This document shows, in pieces, positions 1 to 11,770 of a DNA stretch of 64,000 nt. Position 1 is the stretch's first letter, and every line of letters starts with the position of its first letter. The stretch covers positions 186,001 to 250,000 of the forward strand of contig NW_027490127.1 of assembly GCF_050948175.1 (NCBI RefSeq). The letters run 5' to 3'. A program made the translations under genes and the position numbers. The DNA is from Xylocopa sonorina. Taxonomy: Eukaryota; Arthropoda; Insecta; Hymenoptera; Apidae. Below the pieces are notes generated by a model. The model saw nothing but the letters and a program-made list of their open reading frames with translations. It ran no database searches and had not been told where the DNA came from.

Positions 1-585
1 ATACGCGACTTGCTACGAATGTTTATAGGGTGTGTGACGATCTTTTGAGCCAATGTAAAGTGATGGTGGAATCTGTCCAGGGAACCGTGCGATTGCACTC
101 TAGCTGTAGGACCTGGCGAGTCGTGATCATTAACAACGTAAGCAGTAGTGCTCCGCACAATTCGGGTCGTGGAATCGATTGGCTTTTTACGGTTGCTACT
201 TTTGCTTTCGCATGAGGAGTTCTGCTGGTATATTACTTGCTGGCCCTTACTTATCGACGGATTGTAGGCAGATAGAAGGTCCATAGGCTTCCTTGCTGGC
301 GTCACAGAATCCATGAATCTCCATGTATTTTGTCTTATTGATAACTGAAAGATGTGCAGTGGCAGTTGAGCACAGTACATTATCCCCTCGGTACGAATAG
401 CCGTCGGTAGTGATTCTTCCCAATCCACCATCAGGGTGGAAATCTTCTTCAGCAGGCTCTTGGCTACGATTAGAACTGGACCAAGGAGGCCTGATGGGTC
501 GTATATTTTCGCGATTTCAGAACTGATTGAGCGTTTGGCGATGCACGGTATGGGTGATTCAGTTTTCACTGTATACACATAGTAG
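1..585 (-). pseudogene. BEL/Pao retrotransposon pol fragment (RT end to RNase H)
   Basis: Read on the minus strand, about 560-370 encodes a stretch containing EIAKIYDPSGLLGPVLIVAK followed by VDWEESLP, the hallmark of the Pao RT-distal region (peptidase A17-type annotation). A shifted frame near 310-230 gives HGFCDASKEAYG, the start of the RNase H-like region. Further on come VATVKSQSIPRPELCGALLL and DSTITLHWLKRSSHTL, the RNase H active-site neighbourhood of BEL elements. The frame changes several times and contains stops, so this is a dead fragment. It is cut by the window start and joins satellite DNA near 585. It points away from the BEL gag at 1682, so the two need not be one element. Family identity is from recalled motifs. 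Confidence 0.85.
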
Positions 586-800
586 TATCTGCGTGTCTTG
601 AAAGTAAAGATCTAGTGCTCCATGCAATTCGATGTCGCATTTCATTTTAGCGTTTCAATGTGAGTAAGCTGTAGTCTTCTATGCATAGTATTATGCTTGT
701 CTTCTTCTACACTTCAAATGAAGTTTGAAAGCACTGCGTGTCAAAGCAGTAGAGTTGTAATGTTGCATGCAATGTGTCTTGCGACATACATACGATTTAT
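586..800 (+). repeat. ~177-bp trimeric satellite, plus orientation
   Basis: About one and a quarter units of the main satellite, recognisable by the phrases for 'ctgcgtgtc..aaag', 'ctccatgcaat', 'tttcaatgtgagtaagctgtag' and 'tctatgcatagtattatgctt'. It joins the BEL pol fragment directly on its left. Plus orientation here means that the phrase cttatctgcttctacac reads 5' to 3' on the given strand. Confidence 0.85.
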
Positions 801-1681
801 GCTATAATAATTGAGCCATTTATCTTTGTTCAGACACTCGTCATAATTTACTCAACGAAATATCTGGCTACCAAACACCTAATGCACAGATACTACAAAA
901 TCGCTGTTAAACACATAACAGCAAAAAGCTCTTAAAGCAGCAGGATGTCGTCTCATCATAAATTTCAAAATTAAGTCGTCGTAGTGAATCTTAAAATTGT
1001 ATATAGCATATAGCTGGCCGTTTTACTGCTTTATTGCCTGCTCCTCTCATTGGTCGCAACCGACCTACAATCCTTGGTCCCACCCTTCGCGCCTTCTTGT
1101 CATCTGACAGTTTCTGAAAAAGAAGCAAATTTTCAGATTTTTCACCAATAACGTCTCATCTGATTGCCACACCCATGACCACTCCTCCCCACAAATTCAC
1201 TTTAAAACAACAACACTTCATGGCTGAAGAGCTTAGTAGAAATTCTGATTCGGACACATCAGAGAATATGAAAAACACTCAATTTTCATTAATTCATTTT
1301 ACGTTAAATATAATTCTTTGTTAAGGAATCGTATCAATTCCAATTATATCTATCTACTTCCCTATTACTATAACACGTATTAGAGTGCACGTTGCAATGG
1401 TGACGAAAAGGTTCGTGACGAAAATTTACGTCCATCGTTGAGTTATCATCCGAAAAGAAGCCTCGTCGTAACGCGTGCATTTTGGTCGTCCGAGCCTGAT
1501 TCAAAATCCTGTGGACTGCGAGTTATTTAAACGAACAGTTAAAATCAGTGATGTGAGTGCCCGAACTACAGTGTCATTCAATCAACATTCAGCGACCGAA
1601 GAATCAAGCCAGTGATCAAGCCAACGCTCCAGGACAAATTGAGATCCTCAGCAGCAGCAAGCCAGCAGGGATCCAGACATC
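800..1681 (+). other. Non-coding; probable LTR/leader of the BEL element, unproven
   Basis: No coding signal is visible. The stretch precedes a BEL gag, so it may hold the 5' LTR and leader. A run starting TGTTAAGG near 1319 is a plausible LTR start, but no second LTR copy exists here to prove it. The leader just before gag (about 1575-1681) is shared with the second BEL gag copy near 48385-48495, which marks it as element sequence. A short ATG frame near 1220 has an acidic-serine start but ends quickly and cannot be assigned. Confidence 0.35.
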
Positions 1682-3505
1682 ATGGCAGATCTCAACATAT
1701 CTGACATCTTCACATCGAAACAGTAGACTCGAATTGACGTTTATTCGTCAATTCCTTCCTTATCCATATTCCACGATATCAACTCAATCTCTCAAACAAG
1801 CTCAGTCCATTTGTCCTAGAATTATTCTTAGTTCCCTGCGGCGTAAACGCGGTACCATGTTCGGTCAAATCACTGTCTTCATGCGACTTCTTAACACATG
1901 TGAAACATCAGAACAACCGAGTATACGTTTACTAAAAACCCACCTATACGCGTTAACTGAAACATGGAAGCGATTCGATGTCATCTAATTTGACCTCGAA
2001 GAATTAGAAAAAACAGAAACGTCACACCGCTACAAAATTCAAAACGACTACTTCTCTATCATAACTCGCGCCGAATCTCTAATCGAGAGAAGTGTTCCGA
2101 ATGTCACGAGGAGAAACACGTTCGAATCATCGGCCACTTCCTCAACCATCCCATATGCCATTAAATTACCAGAAATGCAACTTCCAACATTCGACGGAAC
2201 ATATGAAATTTGGGCATCGTTCTATGATGTATTCTCATCGATCATCGATCGTAACGAGAACCTAACTCCAGTTCAAAAATTGCAATACCTGCGGTCGACA
2301 TTAACCGGAATGGCCGCTGTCTGCATCGGATGCCTTAGCACAACGGACGCAAATTACACCGACGCGATCGAGATATTAAATTCGATTGTATAAGACGGGC
2401 TGCCTCTAACCATTGCGATGCAATCTGGAATATTCCAAGTCCACCAAGGGACACTGCAGAAGCACTAGGCAATGTTATCGATACCGTCAACTAACTTCTT
2501 CACCACTGAAAGATTTCAGAGGAAATATCTCGCAATGGAACACTTTTGCTTTCCATCATTCGAACAAAGATAAATGCTAATACGATGTTCTAATGGGAAC
2601 TCACGGTAGAGGACAACAAAGTGCCGCCTTACACGGATCTTCTAGAGATTCTGGAGAAACGGGCCAACTGTGTACCAGAGATGAACCCAAGAGCAAGCTC
2701 AACCGCAAGTTGGGTCGACGGAAGAACATCGGACGCGAAACCAGGTGTTCTTGCCACAAGGACATTCTAATGACAAACAGAAGAATCATAAGAACCCAAA
2801 AGTGTCTAGTATGCCACGGAGGACGCAGCATCTGGGCATGTGAAGAGTTTCACGGGCTCTCAGTCCAGGACCGCAAGGCAGCTGTCGAAAATTCTTCACT
2901 ATGAATAAACTGCTTGCGCAAGAAACACAAATATAACCTGTGCAACAGCGGCTCCTATCGCGTATGTAACCAGCAATACCACACAATACATCACCAAGCG
3001 CAAAGAACCTGGAAACAGACTACTTCTAAACCGCCAATCATCACTCCATCCAAAGAATAGGAACCGATAACGAACGGAGAATCTTCAATGTCCGAATGAT
3101 TTCAGGACGTTGAGGCGCCGAAGGAAGGGGGACATCAAAACGTGTTTGCCGTCGATTCAGTCACGAGCGAATTATTCGTAACCACACAAATTCACATTTT
3201 AGACAACGATCAACAATTAGTCAACTGTCGAACGTTGATCGACACGTGCGACAACTATAAATTTCATGTCAGAGGCCCTCACGAAGAATCTCGGCATTCC
3301 AAGAAAATGCTGCACTGTATCCATCGGTGTTCTAATCACAATGTACGCAATAGCAAGACACTCCATCACAGTAACCTTTAAGTCAAGGGTCAACGATTAT
3401 GAAGGAGATCTGACCTTTCTTACAGTTGCAGATATCTCATTATCCAATCCTGATCAACCCATTGATCGCTTGGATATTCCGCTCAGGATTCCGAGAAATC
3501 GATAA
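1682..3505 (+). pseudogene. BEL/Pao gag with aspartic protease, degenerate
   Basis: The start is the ATG opening MADLNISDIF, which is conserved in the second copy at 48493. Domains in order: an N-terminal region broken by stops (1682-2170); a DUF1759-type gag core at 2175-2393 with LPTFDGTYEIWASFYDVF and LTPVQKLQYLRSTLTG; a Cys/His-rich region at 2800-2995 (CHGG, CEEFHGLSVQDR, then CNSGSYRVCNQQYHTIHHQ in a shifted frame); and a DUF1758-type retroviral-like protease at 3200-3505 with RTLIDT (active-site Asp) and LGIPRKCCTVSIGV, ending DQPIDRLDIPLRIP. At least four frame changes and many stops are visible. RT does not follow, because the element is cut near 3600 before satellite. Family assignment rests on domain order and recalled motifs. 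Confidence 0.85.
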
Positions 3506-3690
3506 CTAGCCGAACAAACTTTTTGTTATCCAGCGTCAGCTAACCTGTATCTCGACGCTGGAGTCGCCATAGCGCTGTTATAGATTTATATTTTCAAAGA
3601 ACAAGGCCCGGATGGGTAATCGGAGGGAGTACCCTAACCACCCAACCCAAATACAGCAACTCATAATATCATACTACCACGGTACTGCGT
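3506..3690. other. Element-to-satellite junction
   Basis: The tail of the BEL protease region gives way to a short segment with a CCCGGATGGGTAATCGG stretch and then satellite. Nothing else is recognised. Confidence 0.4.
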
Positions 3691-4355
3691 TAATAGCTAC
3701 TACTATTCACGTTCTTCTGAAGTGTGGAAGCAGACAAGCATAAAGCAATGCATAGAAGGTTAATGAGAGGAAATGGGATGCACCATCGCATTGCATGCAG
3801 CATTAGAACACTACTGTTTTGATATGCAGACACTGTGAAGCGCCATCCCGTTGCATTGAACAGTAGAACTCTCATTCTTTAGAAATGTAGAAATACATAA
3901 GCATAATGCTATGCATAGAAGATTATAGTTTACTTACTTTGGACCGTTGGAATGAGATGCGCAATCGTATTGCATGACGCACTAGAACTCTACTGAATTG
4001 TCAAGCAGACACTGCGAAGCGCCGTCTTCGAGTATGGAGGAGTAAAATTTACATTCTTTAGAAATGCAGAAGCAGATAATCACAATCCTATGCATGGGAA
4101 AATACAACTTACTTAATTTGAAACAATGAAATGAGATGCGCAATCACATTGCATGGAGCGTTAGAACTCTGCTGCTTTGACACGCAGCGACTATGAAGCG
4201 TCATCCCGTTCCATGGAACTGTATTATTCACAACCTCTTTATGTGTAGAAACAGATAAGCATACTGCTATGCATAGAGGATTACAGTATACTTTCTTTGA
4301 AACACTGAAATGAGATGCGATATCGCATTTCATGGAGCAGTAGCAGCTATTTACG
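3690..4355 (-). repeat. ~177-bp trimeric satellite, minus orientation
   Basis: Nearly four units. The phrase gtagaa.cagataagcata..gctatgcatag recurs near 3722, 3886, 4063 and 4246, a spacing of roughly 164-183 bp. Short reading frames here on the minus strand are satellite translations and not genes. Confidence 0.9.
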
Positions 4356-4690
4356 TTGTATTAGAAAAACCACAAGATTGATATGCAAAACTTGTAAAGT
4401 TACGTTACACTTGGGGAATTGTTTTGCCACCTCTCATCAAATAAAGAAATATTAAATGAATGCGGAATTTAATTAAATGGAGTTATTTTATAAAAAGCAG
4501 TTAAGTTTATAAAGCTGTTATGAATTTTGTTTTATATTTGTACGTTTTAATATTTATCACACAAAGGAATAAATATTGTTGTATAATAATGTTGAATTAT
4601 TTCATGAATTTACGTAAAGTTTTTTTCAAGCGAAGAAATGTTTACAAATAGTGCAGACGGCAAAGTGTTTCTACAAAAATATTTCCGGTC
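4356..4690. other. AT-rich spacer
   Basis: A stretch of about 330 bp, rich in A and T, without a coding frame, a recognisable repeat unit or terminal repeats. It interrupts the satellite array. It may be a small non-autonomous element, but no ends were found. Confidence 0.4.
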
Positions 4691-5204
4691 CATGGCGATG
4701 TTTCACTGCGCAAACATGTGGTTGTGAAAGTGATAAGGAACATCGGAACTGTGTTGCTTCGATACGTAGATACTATGGAGTCCCATCCCGATGCTGGGAA
4801 TTACAGAATTCACACTCATTTGAAGTTTAGAAGAAAATAAACATAATATGTGTATAGTAGATTGCAACTTACTTACTTTAAGACGTTGATATGGTTCTCG
4901 CCATCGCATTGCATGGAGCATTAGGAATCAATAACATTGACACGCAGACACTACGAACCACCGTCCCGTTGTTTGAAGGTGAAGAATTCACATTCTTATA
5001 ATGCGTCGAAGCAGATAAACATAATGCTATACATATAAATTTATAGTTTACTTACTTTGAAACGTTGAGTTGAAATGCGCCCTCGCATTGCGTGGAGCAT
5101 TAGATCTCTATTGCAAAGAGACATAGATATTATGGAGCGCCATCCGGTTACAGAGAACTGCAAAATTCATATTGTTCTGAATCGTACAAACCGATAAGTG
5201 GCGC
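4690..5204 (-). repeat. ~177-bp trimeric satellite, minus orientation
   Basis: Almost three units, with the typical phrases gatacg.agacactatgga.g.ccatcccg, ttgcatggagcatta and acttacttactttgaaacgttga. It ends abruptly at the Helitron coding fragment. Confidence 0.88.
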
Positions 5205-6657
5205 ATATTATTTCAAACATACGTCATTGCATCTTGTGCATATTCGCGCATGTGTCTTGGGCTGCCTGTAAATGTGGATGGTAAAATGACAATTTTTCCC
5301 AGTTTACTGAGATTGCCATCATTTACAACTACATCACGTAAATGGATGTACTCTTCAGAACGCAATTTGACTTGAGTTAGTCGTATGTAGAGAAGTCTTT
5401 CACTTTCTGTTTTTGCATACATGTCAACAATGTATTGATGAAATAATTGTCTATATTTCAATATATGATTATCAGTATTCTCACGAATCATCGTTCGATA
5501 TGCATAATAAATCATGGCACTGACCTTATTGTTAATGTCCACATTAGTCGTAAGATTTCTCATATTAACATTAAAATGATATCCATGCTCTCCTTGCCAA
5601 AATAGAATGGAATATTGTAATGCATCATATGAACGATGTGTTTCTGATACTTGCTGGACGTCATCATTTCTAGGATGAAGAATTATAGAATTATAAAATT
5701 AAATTCTTCACCAACTATGACAATTGCCACTTCATCAATCGTTGGTGCGTTGAATTGTCTTCGATGTTGACCAATAGGTATTTTATCTGCCTTTATTATC
5801 ACTTTGTAATCGTCAGATGGCATTTGTTCAATGGCAGTTTTAAATAACTTAATTAATTCATTATGTTGTTCAAACAAATTTAATAATTTAGCGACAATCT
5901 TTTGTTTAGTACTCATATTCAGTTGACACCGTCTGTTGATTTGTTCGTCAGTATTTCCCATAAAATATATCTGAAGATATTTGTGATCAGCATTTGGCAA
6001 GGGTAGTAGTGATCCAGCATGGTGATAAATTCACCCCTGTACTTTAAATGTTGGCATATAATTTGCGCTAACGATATTCGTTGTTCGGAACGATGTCATT
6101 TGGAAGCATGAATTGTACTTGCGTATATTTTTCAAAAAATTTTTTGATTGACTTGTTTCACCTGATACTAAAGTTAATAATGGTTTACGTGGTGAACGCA
6201 AGTCTGGTAACTTTACTTTTCCACCTGCACATCACATACCTGGTGTTTCATTTTTAGATTTTTGAGCACCATAATACGTACACTGTTTATCCGCTTTTCC
6301 AGTAATTACACTTGGATGAAGACAGTAATTATAAAGGGAATTGTAATTGAAACTTCATAAATTCAAATCAGTATGTATCATTCGTCTTATCTGTGTCCTG
6401 CGAATGCGATTCCTTTGCTGCCTTGCTTACCTCTGTTCACTCGTTTCTAATGATCGAGCAAGAACAGTGTGAACTCGATCTCTTTCTTGCCTTGCTTGTC
6501 TCTGTTCACTCGCTTCTAATGATCGAGCAAGAGCAGTGTGATCTCAATCTCTTTCTTGCCTAGTTTTTCTCTGCTCACTTGTTTCTGAAACTTGTTCTTC
6601 TCTTTTCCTTTTTGCTTGATTTGTAGATCGACCAATGGCACTTCGCTTTGATGGCAT
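5205..6657 (-). pseudogene. Helitron Rep/helicase protein, N-terminal part, truncated
   Basis: The minus-strand ATG at 6657 opens MPSKRSAIG, followed by a charged Arg/Glu/Gln-rich leader and then a cysteine segment near 6220-6260. From 6110 down come SANYMPTFKVQG, GSLLPLPNADHKYLQIYFMG (5930-6010), FKTAIEQMPSDDYKVIIKAD, FNAPTIDEVAIVIVGEEF and, after a break, MIRENTDNHILKYRQLFHQY, EEYIHLRDVVVNDGN and ILPSTFTGSPRHMREYAQDA. This is the helitron-like N-terminal helicase family block. It stops at DAMTYV, just before the rolling-circle HUH motif expected next in the family, and then enters satellite. Both the Rep catalytic core and the helicase are missing, and there are internal stops, so it cannot be active. 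Frames that read well are 5213-5563 and 5683-6000. Confidence 0.88.
6419..6592 (-). repeat. 69-bp in-frame tandem repeat in the Helitron leader
   Basis: Units begin at 6419, 6488 and 6557 (two full and one partial copy), each 69 bp or 23 codons. They encode a charged segment around SEQRQARQERDRVHTVLARS on the minus strand. Because the length is a multiple of three, copy number can change without breaking the frame. Confidence 0.8.
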
Positions 6658-7384
6658 AATTGTGGGATTAAATAAAACGTATTTCTAATTATTTTCTTCA
6701 GTTGGAAATCAATAACATTTTTATTTATTCACGTATTAATAATTTATTCTCGTATTAATAATTGCAAAAGTTTTTTGACTGCATTTTTGTATTTATTAGA
6801 ATTTGCTGACGGAAAATCGAACGTCAAACGCATTAATGTTGTTTTTTGTAATTTAAATTAATTTGTTGAAATCTTAAAGGAAACAATTTATGTATTTAAA
6901 ATATTTTAAATTTTAATATAATTTGTAATATTTAAACAATAATTGAAAAGATATAAATAAAACGATTCAATATTTTACTTACTTTGTGACTCATACTTTT
7001 ATTTTTATTTCAACTATTATTATGGGTATGTTATTTTTTACAGTTTAATTTGACTTAAAAAAGTAAATTCTATGAGTAAATTTCATGTGTAAAAATTTAA
7101 TTTTTCAATTTATTCATGGTTACACTTTTAACAAATATAATATTACTAATTAAATGTTATTTTGATATTTTTGGGATGTTTGTTCGGGAGTACCTAGAAC
7201 CCCAAACCTGATTTTAAAAAAAATTTTCAAAAACCTTCCCGGAGATATACTTAATAATTTCCCAAATTTTCAATTTTCACGGCGATTGGATGTATGGTTT
7301 TTGAATCTATCGAGTACAGACAGACAGACAGACACACATTCAGTTATAAATATGTAGATAGATAGATTGATAGATAAATATAGG
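6658..7384. other. AT-rich non-coding with small microsatellites
   Basis: Contains (CAGA)n at about 7317-7336 and a degenerate (TAGA)n run near 7353-7390. No reading frame or terminal repeat was recognised. The 5' end of the Helitron should lie here, but no clear boundary is seen. Confidence 0.5.
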
Positions 7385-9360
7385 TAGATGAACAGTAGTT
7401 ATTCATATTTAATATTTTCTTTGGAAACAAGGAGCAAAGACATAAAGTACTTTGTTATTATAATTCTAGTTGCTTCACAAATTCCGAAAATGATAAATTA
7501 GACCAACGCAAGCAAAAAGTCTAATGTTTCATAATTATTTTATAGTTTAAAAATTATCAAGCTTTATGCTTGGATGGATGCTTATATATAAGTATAACTA
7601 CCAAAATGAAATGAAATCGCAAAGTGATATTTACACATCTCCGTGCTGCAATTTTGACGTATTTAAATTTCTAATAAAAGCATACAAATGTTTATAATCA
7701 AATTATCAATTAATAATAAATAAATAAATATAGTAATAAATAAATAATATAAATAAATAATAATAAATAAATAAGTAATAATCCTTTCTTATTGTACGCA
7801 TCCTTCAACACATACTCAGTCTTTTTAATCTTGATGGATTTCGTGTGTACGGGTGCGTGTGTGTGCGCGCGCGCGTATGTGTGTATGGTAGCCGTTGCCG
7901 AAATACCACCTAATAGGTTTCATAGTTTCGATTCTAGTAAATCGAATAAAATGGCATAAGATTTTTTATAGAATATCAAGGTACGTGAAGCTGCTATTGC
8001 ATTGCATAGAGCATTTTTCACTGGGAGAATTTTTCTTCCAATGTTTCAACTCCAGATCTTTTTTAATTATTCTCATTTAGAAAATTAAAACTGAATGGCA
8101 TATTCCTTAACATAGCACGCCCGTAACCACGATACAACAGATCCAAGGTTCCTTTATTTTAAATTAAGATCTGCTTTCTGTGTTTCAAAACTTGTTTACA
8201 TTGCGTTATATTCTTAAGACTCTTTGTGAATTACAAAGAACAGAAACGCTACATGGATTATAAAAGTGTAATAGTTTAATTTATATAATCTTGAACATTT
8301 TAAATCAGTTTACGTTGCTTTGCTTGTTGTATATATTTATCACCTGGCGCTGAACCAACTACTTTTGGCAGCATCCCTTTCTAAAATTTGGAAAATCCAC
8401 CAGATCTAATAAAACCTTGCTTAGATTGCAAATGTGTTTTTCTGTATCCAGCAGAAATGAAATTACATTGACAGAAGTACCAGCTAGTTCTCCACGCCTA
8501 TTTGAAACAACGTTAAGTCACCTTGTTAAACAATAATTTATTAAATGTGACTTGGACCTTTATATTTGCATTTATAAACATCTAACAAATAAATATGTTT
8601 TTTTTACTATTCATATCATTGTACTTTCAGTGATTTATTATGTGCTGTCATTTGATATATTAACTGCTTGATTATATTTTATAATGAACCTTGCGTACCA
8701 AACACCGTTTTTACTCCTGATACGAGTGGATAGTTCTTCGTTTTATATTCTTATATCGCATTGATTATGAAAGTATATGATATCGTTTCTATGCAGTTAT
8801 GCATAAATTCAATTCCGAGTAATGCTCTAAGAAGCATCCAAGATAACAAACGGCAAAATGCTGGCGACTCTATACCAGCACTATATTGTCACTTCGGAGG
8901 AGTGTCAGTTGATCCGTAGCCATCTGTGACCGGATTCGTTAGTTAAAATGTGAGAACGTGTAACCAGTACGTTCTAGATTAACATAAAACGCCGTGTGAA
9001 TCGCGCAGCGCCAGCACCATCATGAAACACGTGTCATCGCTCAATTCATGAATCTTCTCAGCAATGACGTTGGGTCACATTTGGTAATGGGGAACCTGTG
9101 GTTTCATACAAATTAAAACCGTTAGATGTCAGTAGGTGTTCAACATATGAGTATTGATAGATATTTTGATAGTTGTTTTCCTATATTTATAGTTATTGAG
9201 AGAGTCATATATATTTCTTTCAACCCATCATTAACTAAAAATATTATTTATAAAATAAAATATTACTTACAAAATAAAAATTCATGCTGTTGCATCCCTA
9301 ACTTCGCCTTTTATAATTTCTTAAATAACATGCTGTCATCGTATTTAATATAACCCTCAA
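7385..9360 (+). repeat. Segmental duplication, copy A
   Basis: Closely similar to copies B (20830-21983), D (61790-63755) and inverted C (53640-55600). Shared landmarks are 'atttaatattttctttggaaaca', 'atgcttggatggatgcttatatataag', 'taataggtttcatagtttcgattctagtaaat', 'ccaccagatctaa.aaaaccttgcttag' and 'gttagatgtcagtaggtg.tcaacatatgag'. On the minus strand it carries fragments of the unrecognised gene described at 62164 and 54430. No intact coding frame remains. Confidence 0.85.
7845..7888. repeat. Alternating GT/GC purine-pyrimidine tract
   Basis: Runs of (GT)n and (GC)n with a few interruptions. The same tract is present in copies C (55057-55094) and D (62246-62290) and absent from copy B. 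Such alternating tracts can adopt Z-DNA; that is inference. Confidence 0.85.
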
Positions 9361-9650
9361 TTGCATGAATTTGTAACGATGAATTGAGAAAAATACATAT
9401 AAAATAAATGTATATATTTTTATGATAAAGTAATTAACGACTTTATCGAAAAAATCGCCGTATTGAGCTAGTTTATAGAAAACAATTAAATCGAGTTCTT
9501 ACATCTTTGTTTCGTGCCTGTGTATCTATTTTGGAATCAAAATAAATAAATTGCCTGGTTTAGTCATTTTTCATATTCGCTTATAATTTTTATGGAATCA
9601 GTTTTCCCATTAGTAAATGTCAGCCTACGCCACTACCACGCATGTAGCTA
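9361..9650. other. AT-rich, nothing recognised
   Basis: Continuation beyond the part shared with other duplicate copies. No coding frame, repeat unit or RNA gene is visible. Confidence 0.4.
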
Positions 9651-9653
9651 TGG

Positions 9654-10017
9654 TCAGCTGATAGTATCATTGCCACGACCGTGTAGCCCGTGTGCTATAT
9701 CGCGGTACATTAATAGTGCCGTGATACGCGTGTCGCCACAGTACTGAGAGTATGCCGTTACGAGAACTGAGTAGGGGCATTGTCTTTGCACAATTCTGCC
9801 ACGGAATTCGTTCCATCTGTTGTCCTTGGCGTGCCAATCGCTGGTTGTTTGGAATATTGTAGTGCATGAGGCAGACTTGTTTCTTATCATCATCAAGGAG
9901 ATAGATTTTCACTCCCCCTTTTTGAATTTTGTTAACTACTGTTTGGAATTTTTGCCGTTTCTGTATCTCTATGTCCGCATTATGGATTCTACTTACGTAT
10001 GATATTTTGGTCTTCAT
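9654..10017 (-). pseudogene. Unrecognised gene fragment (exon-like), minus strand
   Basis: A 116-codon minus-strand frame opens MKTKISYVSRIHNADIEIQ, continues through KFQTVVNKIQKGGVKIYLLD and ends near NNQRLARQGQQMERI, after which the composition is less protein-like. The motif NNQRLARQ also occurs at 53591-53614 on the plus strand, directly after the exon-like segment there. Both therefore descend from one source locus that was rearranged. I do not recognise the family. It could be an internal exon of the same gene as 10779-10937. Confidence 0.4.
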
Positions 10018-10694
10018 CTTTTGTTACATGTAACATTACATATGTAATGCACTTTTGTTATGTAATGCTCAAAGTTGTAATCCTCAGATTCTTTTACTCT
10101 TTTGTAAAGCAACTTATTCTATTAACATATATTCATTAGGCATAGATGGAAGTAATTAGACAATGCTATTAAAACGGTATTAAATATGTTGTTGCAATTA
10201 TATATTTAATGTCTAGAGGTGTAGATGTAATTAGTGTCCCGTGTTATGTGATCCAATCGACATATCGAGTAAAGCTATGAAATATGAAAACCTTTTCCTA
10301 TTCCACAACCCCTATCCATGTTAAAGGAATGATTAGTTCTGCAAGACGAGAAGCCTGAATTAGTAAGATCTCTACGAACATAAGTAATTTGTAAGTAATA
10401 CATTTTTTCTGTTTGAAATATTTGCCTTTGCATAGAATAGAATGTATAGATATAAATTCCTGTTTTATATCCATTTCGATCCAATTCTTTTATAGCTTTT
10501 GAGTAGGAATAATATTGATTATACCTGATTTTTACAATAGTTGTTTATTTAACAAATTTTATAGACGTAGAAGCATCATTTGAGGGGTGTATCGATCTAC
10601 TTTGCAGTTCTATCAGTTTCTTTTTCTGCTCGCTACTTTCTATTCTCAGTTCTATATACTTATCCTTTATCACCATCATATATGTTGCATAAGA
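10018..10694. other. AT-rich, mostly non-coding
   Basis: A short minus-strand frame at 10275-10484 has no recognisable motif. The rest holds nothing I can name. It lies between two exon-like pieces and may be intron of the unrecognised gene. Confidence 0.35.
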
Positions 10695-10778
10695 TTATAA
10701 TGACTTTTTGTCTTTAAATTTTGCGGATATTTCAATTAAATTTCCTTTGATTAAAAAAACGGAGATGAAAAAAGTGAC

Positions 10779-10983
10779 ACGTACCATTTCTTGGAAACGT
10801 TGTATCGTAATTTGCATCTGACTGTTTTGAAAGGCATGCACTTTACTTAACGTTTCCAGTGATTCAGTCAGCGGAGCAAAGAAATATTCTACTTTCGATA
10901 TTGTCGGCTCTTGTAATTCTAAGGCAAGTACATTCATCTGCCGTTATCGTGAACACTGTTTTTTGGCTAAATTACAGAAAACC
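10779..10983 (-). pseudogene. Unrecognised exon with splice-like ends
   Basis: On the minus strand a pyrimidine-rich 'ttttctgtaatttag' resembles a splice acceptor. It is followed about 29 bases later by ATG opening MNVLALELQEPTISKVEY, continuing through APLTESLETLSKV to RFQEM, then a 'gtacgt' donor-like site at about 10778. A diverged plus-strand copy lies at 53421-53588. The predicted piece is about 50 residues long, acidic and helical in character. The product is not recognised; the upstream ATG context suggests a first coding exon. Confidence 0.45.
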
Positions 10984-11005
10984 AAATATATTATAAGGAA
11001 CATAT

Positions 11006-11458
11006 TGTGACGTGGTGTCGTCACAAGACTCGCTTCATCCCCCCCCCCCCCCCCGCTTCGGTTAGCTTAGCTCGCTGATCACCACCCATGCGAGAAGCGC
11101 GACGCGGACCATCGCGATAGCTGTATTTGTAAGAAGCGTGAGGCACGCGATGTTAGGACCTTTTCCCCTTCCCACCCCCTTTTTCTCTTCTCTCTTTATC
11201 CTAAGAATTAGACTGGCGAGCTGATGGAAGAAACGATCAAGATGACGTCCCTTCATCGAATAAGCAGGCCGCGGGATCGCGGAAGGGCTGTGCGCCAAGG
11301 TAGCGGGGCGGGCTCGACGGTGGAGGAGTCGGAAAGTGAGGAAGAGAAGAAGAACCTTAAATCCAAGGGATATTATCCAAGGCCCTGCGAAGATATGGCC
11401 GCTGCCATCGTCCATGGAGATGCATAGGATGGTTTTTGGATGTGAAAAGAACCTCTCC
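11006..11458 (-). mobile_element. Truncated LTR, same family as the solo LTR at 35456
   Basis: Starts TGTGACGTGGTG, which is the reverse complement of the 3' end of the complete LTR at 36821. It then parallels that LTR inwards for about 450 bp (GC-rich, with the matching pyrimidine-rich and CTCCACCGTCGAGCCCG-like stretches). It is cut on the right by satellite. It includes a run of 16 C at 11039-11054. Open frames on both strands reflect the GC-rich LTR and have no coding support. Confidence 0.8.
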
Positions 11459-11465
11459 CCCCCCC

Positions 11466-11770
11466 TTAAAACAATAAAGCGCCATCTAGTTGCATAGAAT
11501 TGTGGAATTCACATTCTTTCAAATCGTAGAAGCAGACAGGCATAACTCCGTGCATAGAAGAATACAACTTACTTACTTTAGAACGCTGGAGTGAGATGAG
11601 CCATCGCATTGCATCGAGCATTAGAACTCCATTGCCTTGATACGTAGAACCTTCGAAGCCCCACCCTGTTGCATAGAACTGTAGAATCCACATACATTTG
11701 AAGTGTGGAAGCAGATGAACATAACGCGTTGCGATGAATATTATCGTCGATTAATATTATCGACATCGCG
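11466..11770 (-). repeat. ~177-bp trimeric satellite, minus orientation
   Basis: Begins within subunit b ('gcgccatctagttgcatagaattg') directly after the LTR fragment and grades into variant B near 11770. Confidence 0.85.
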
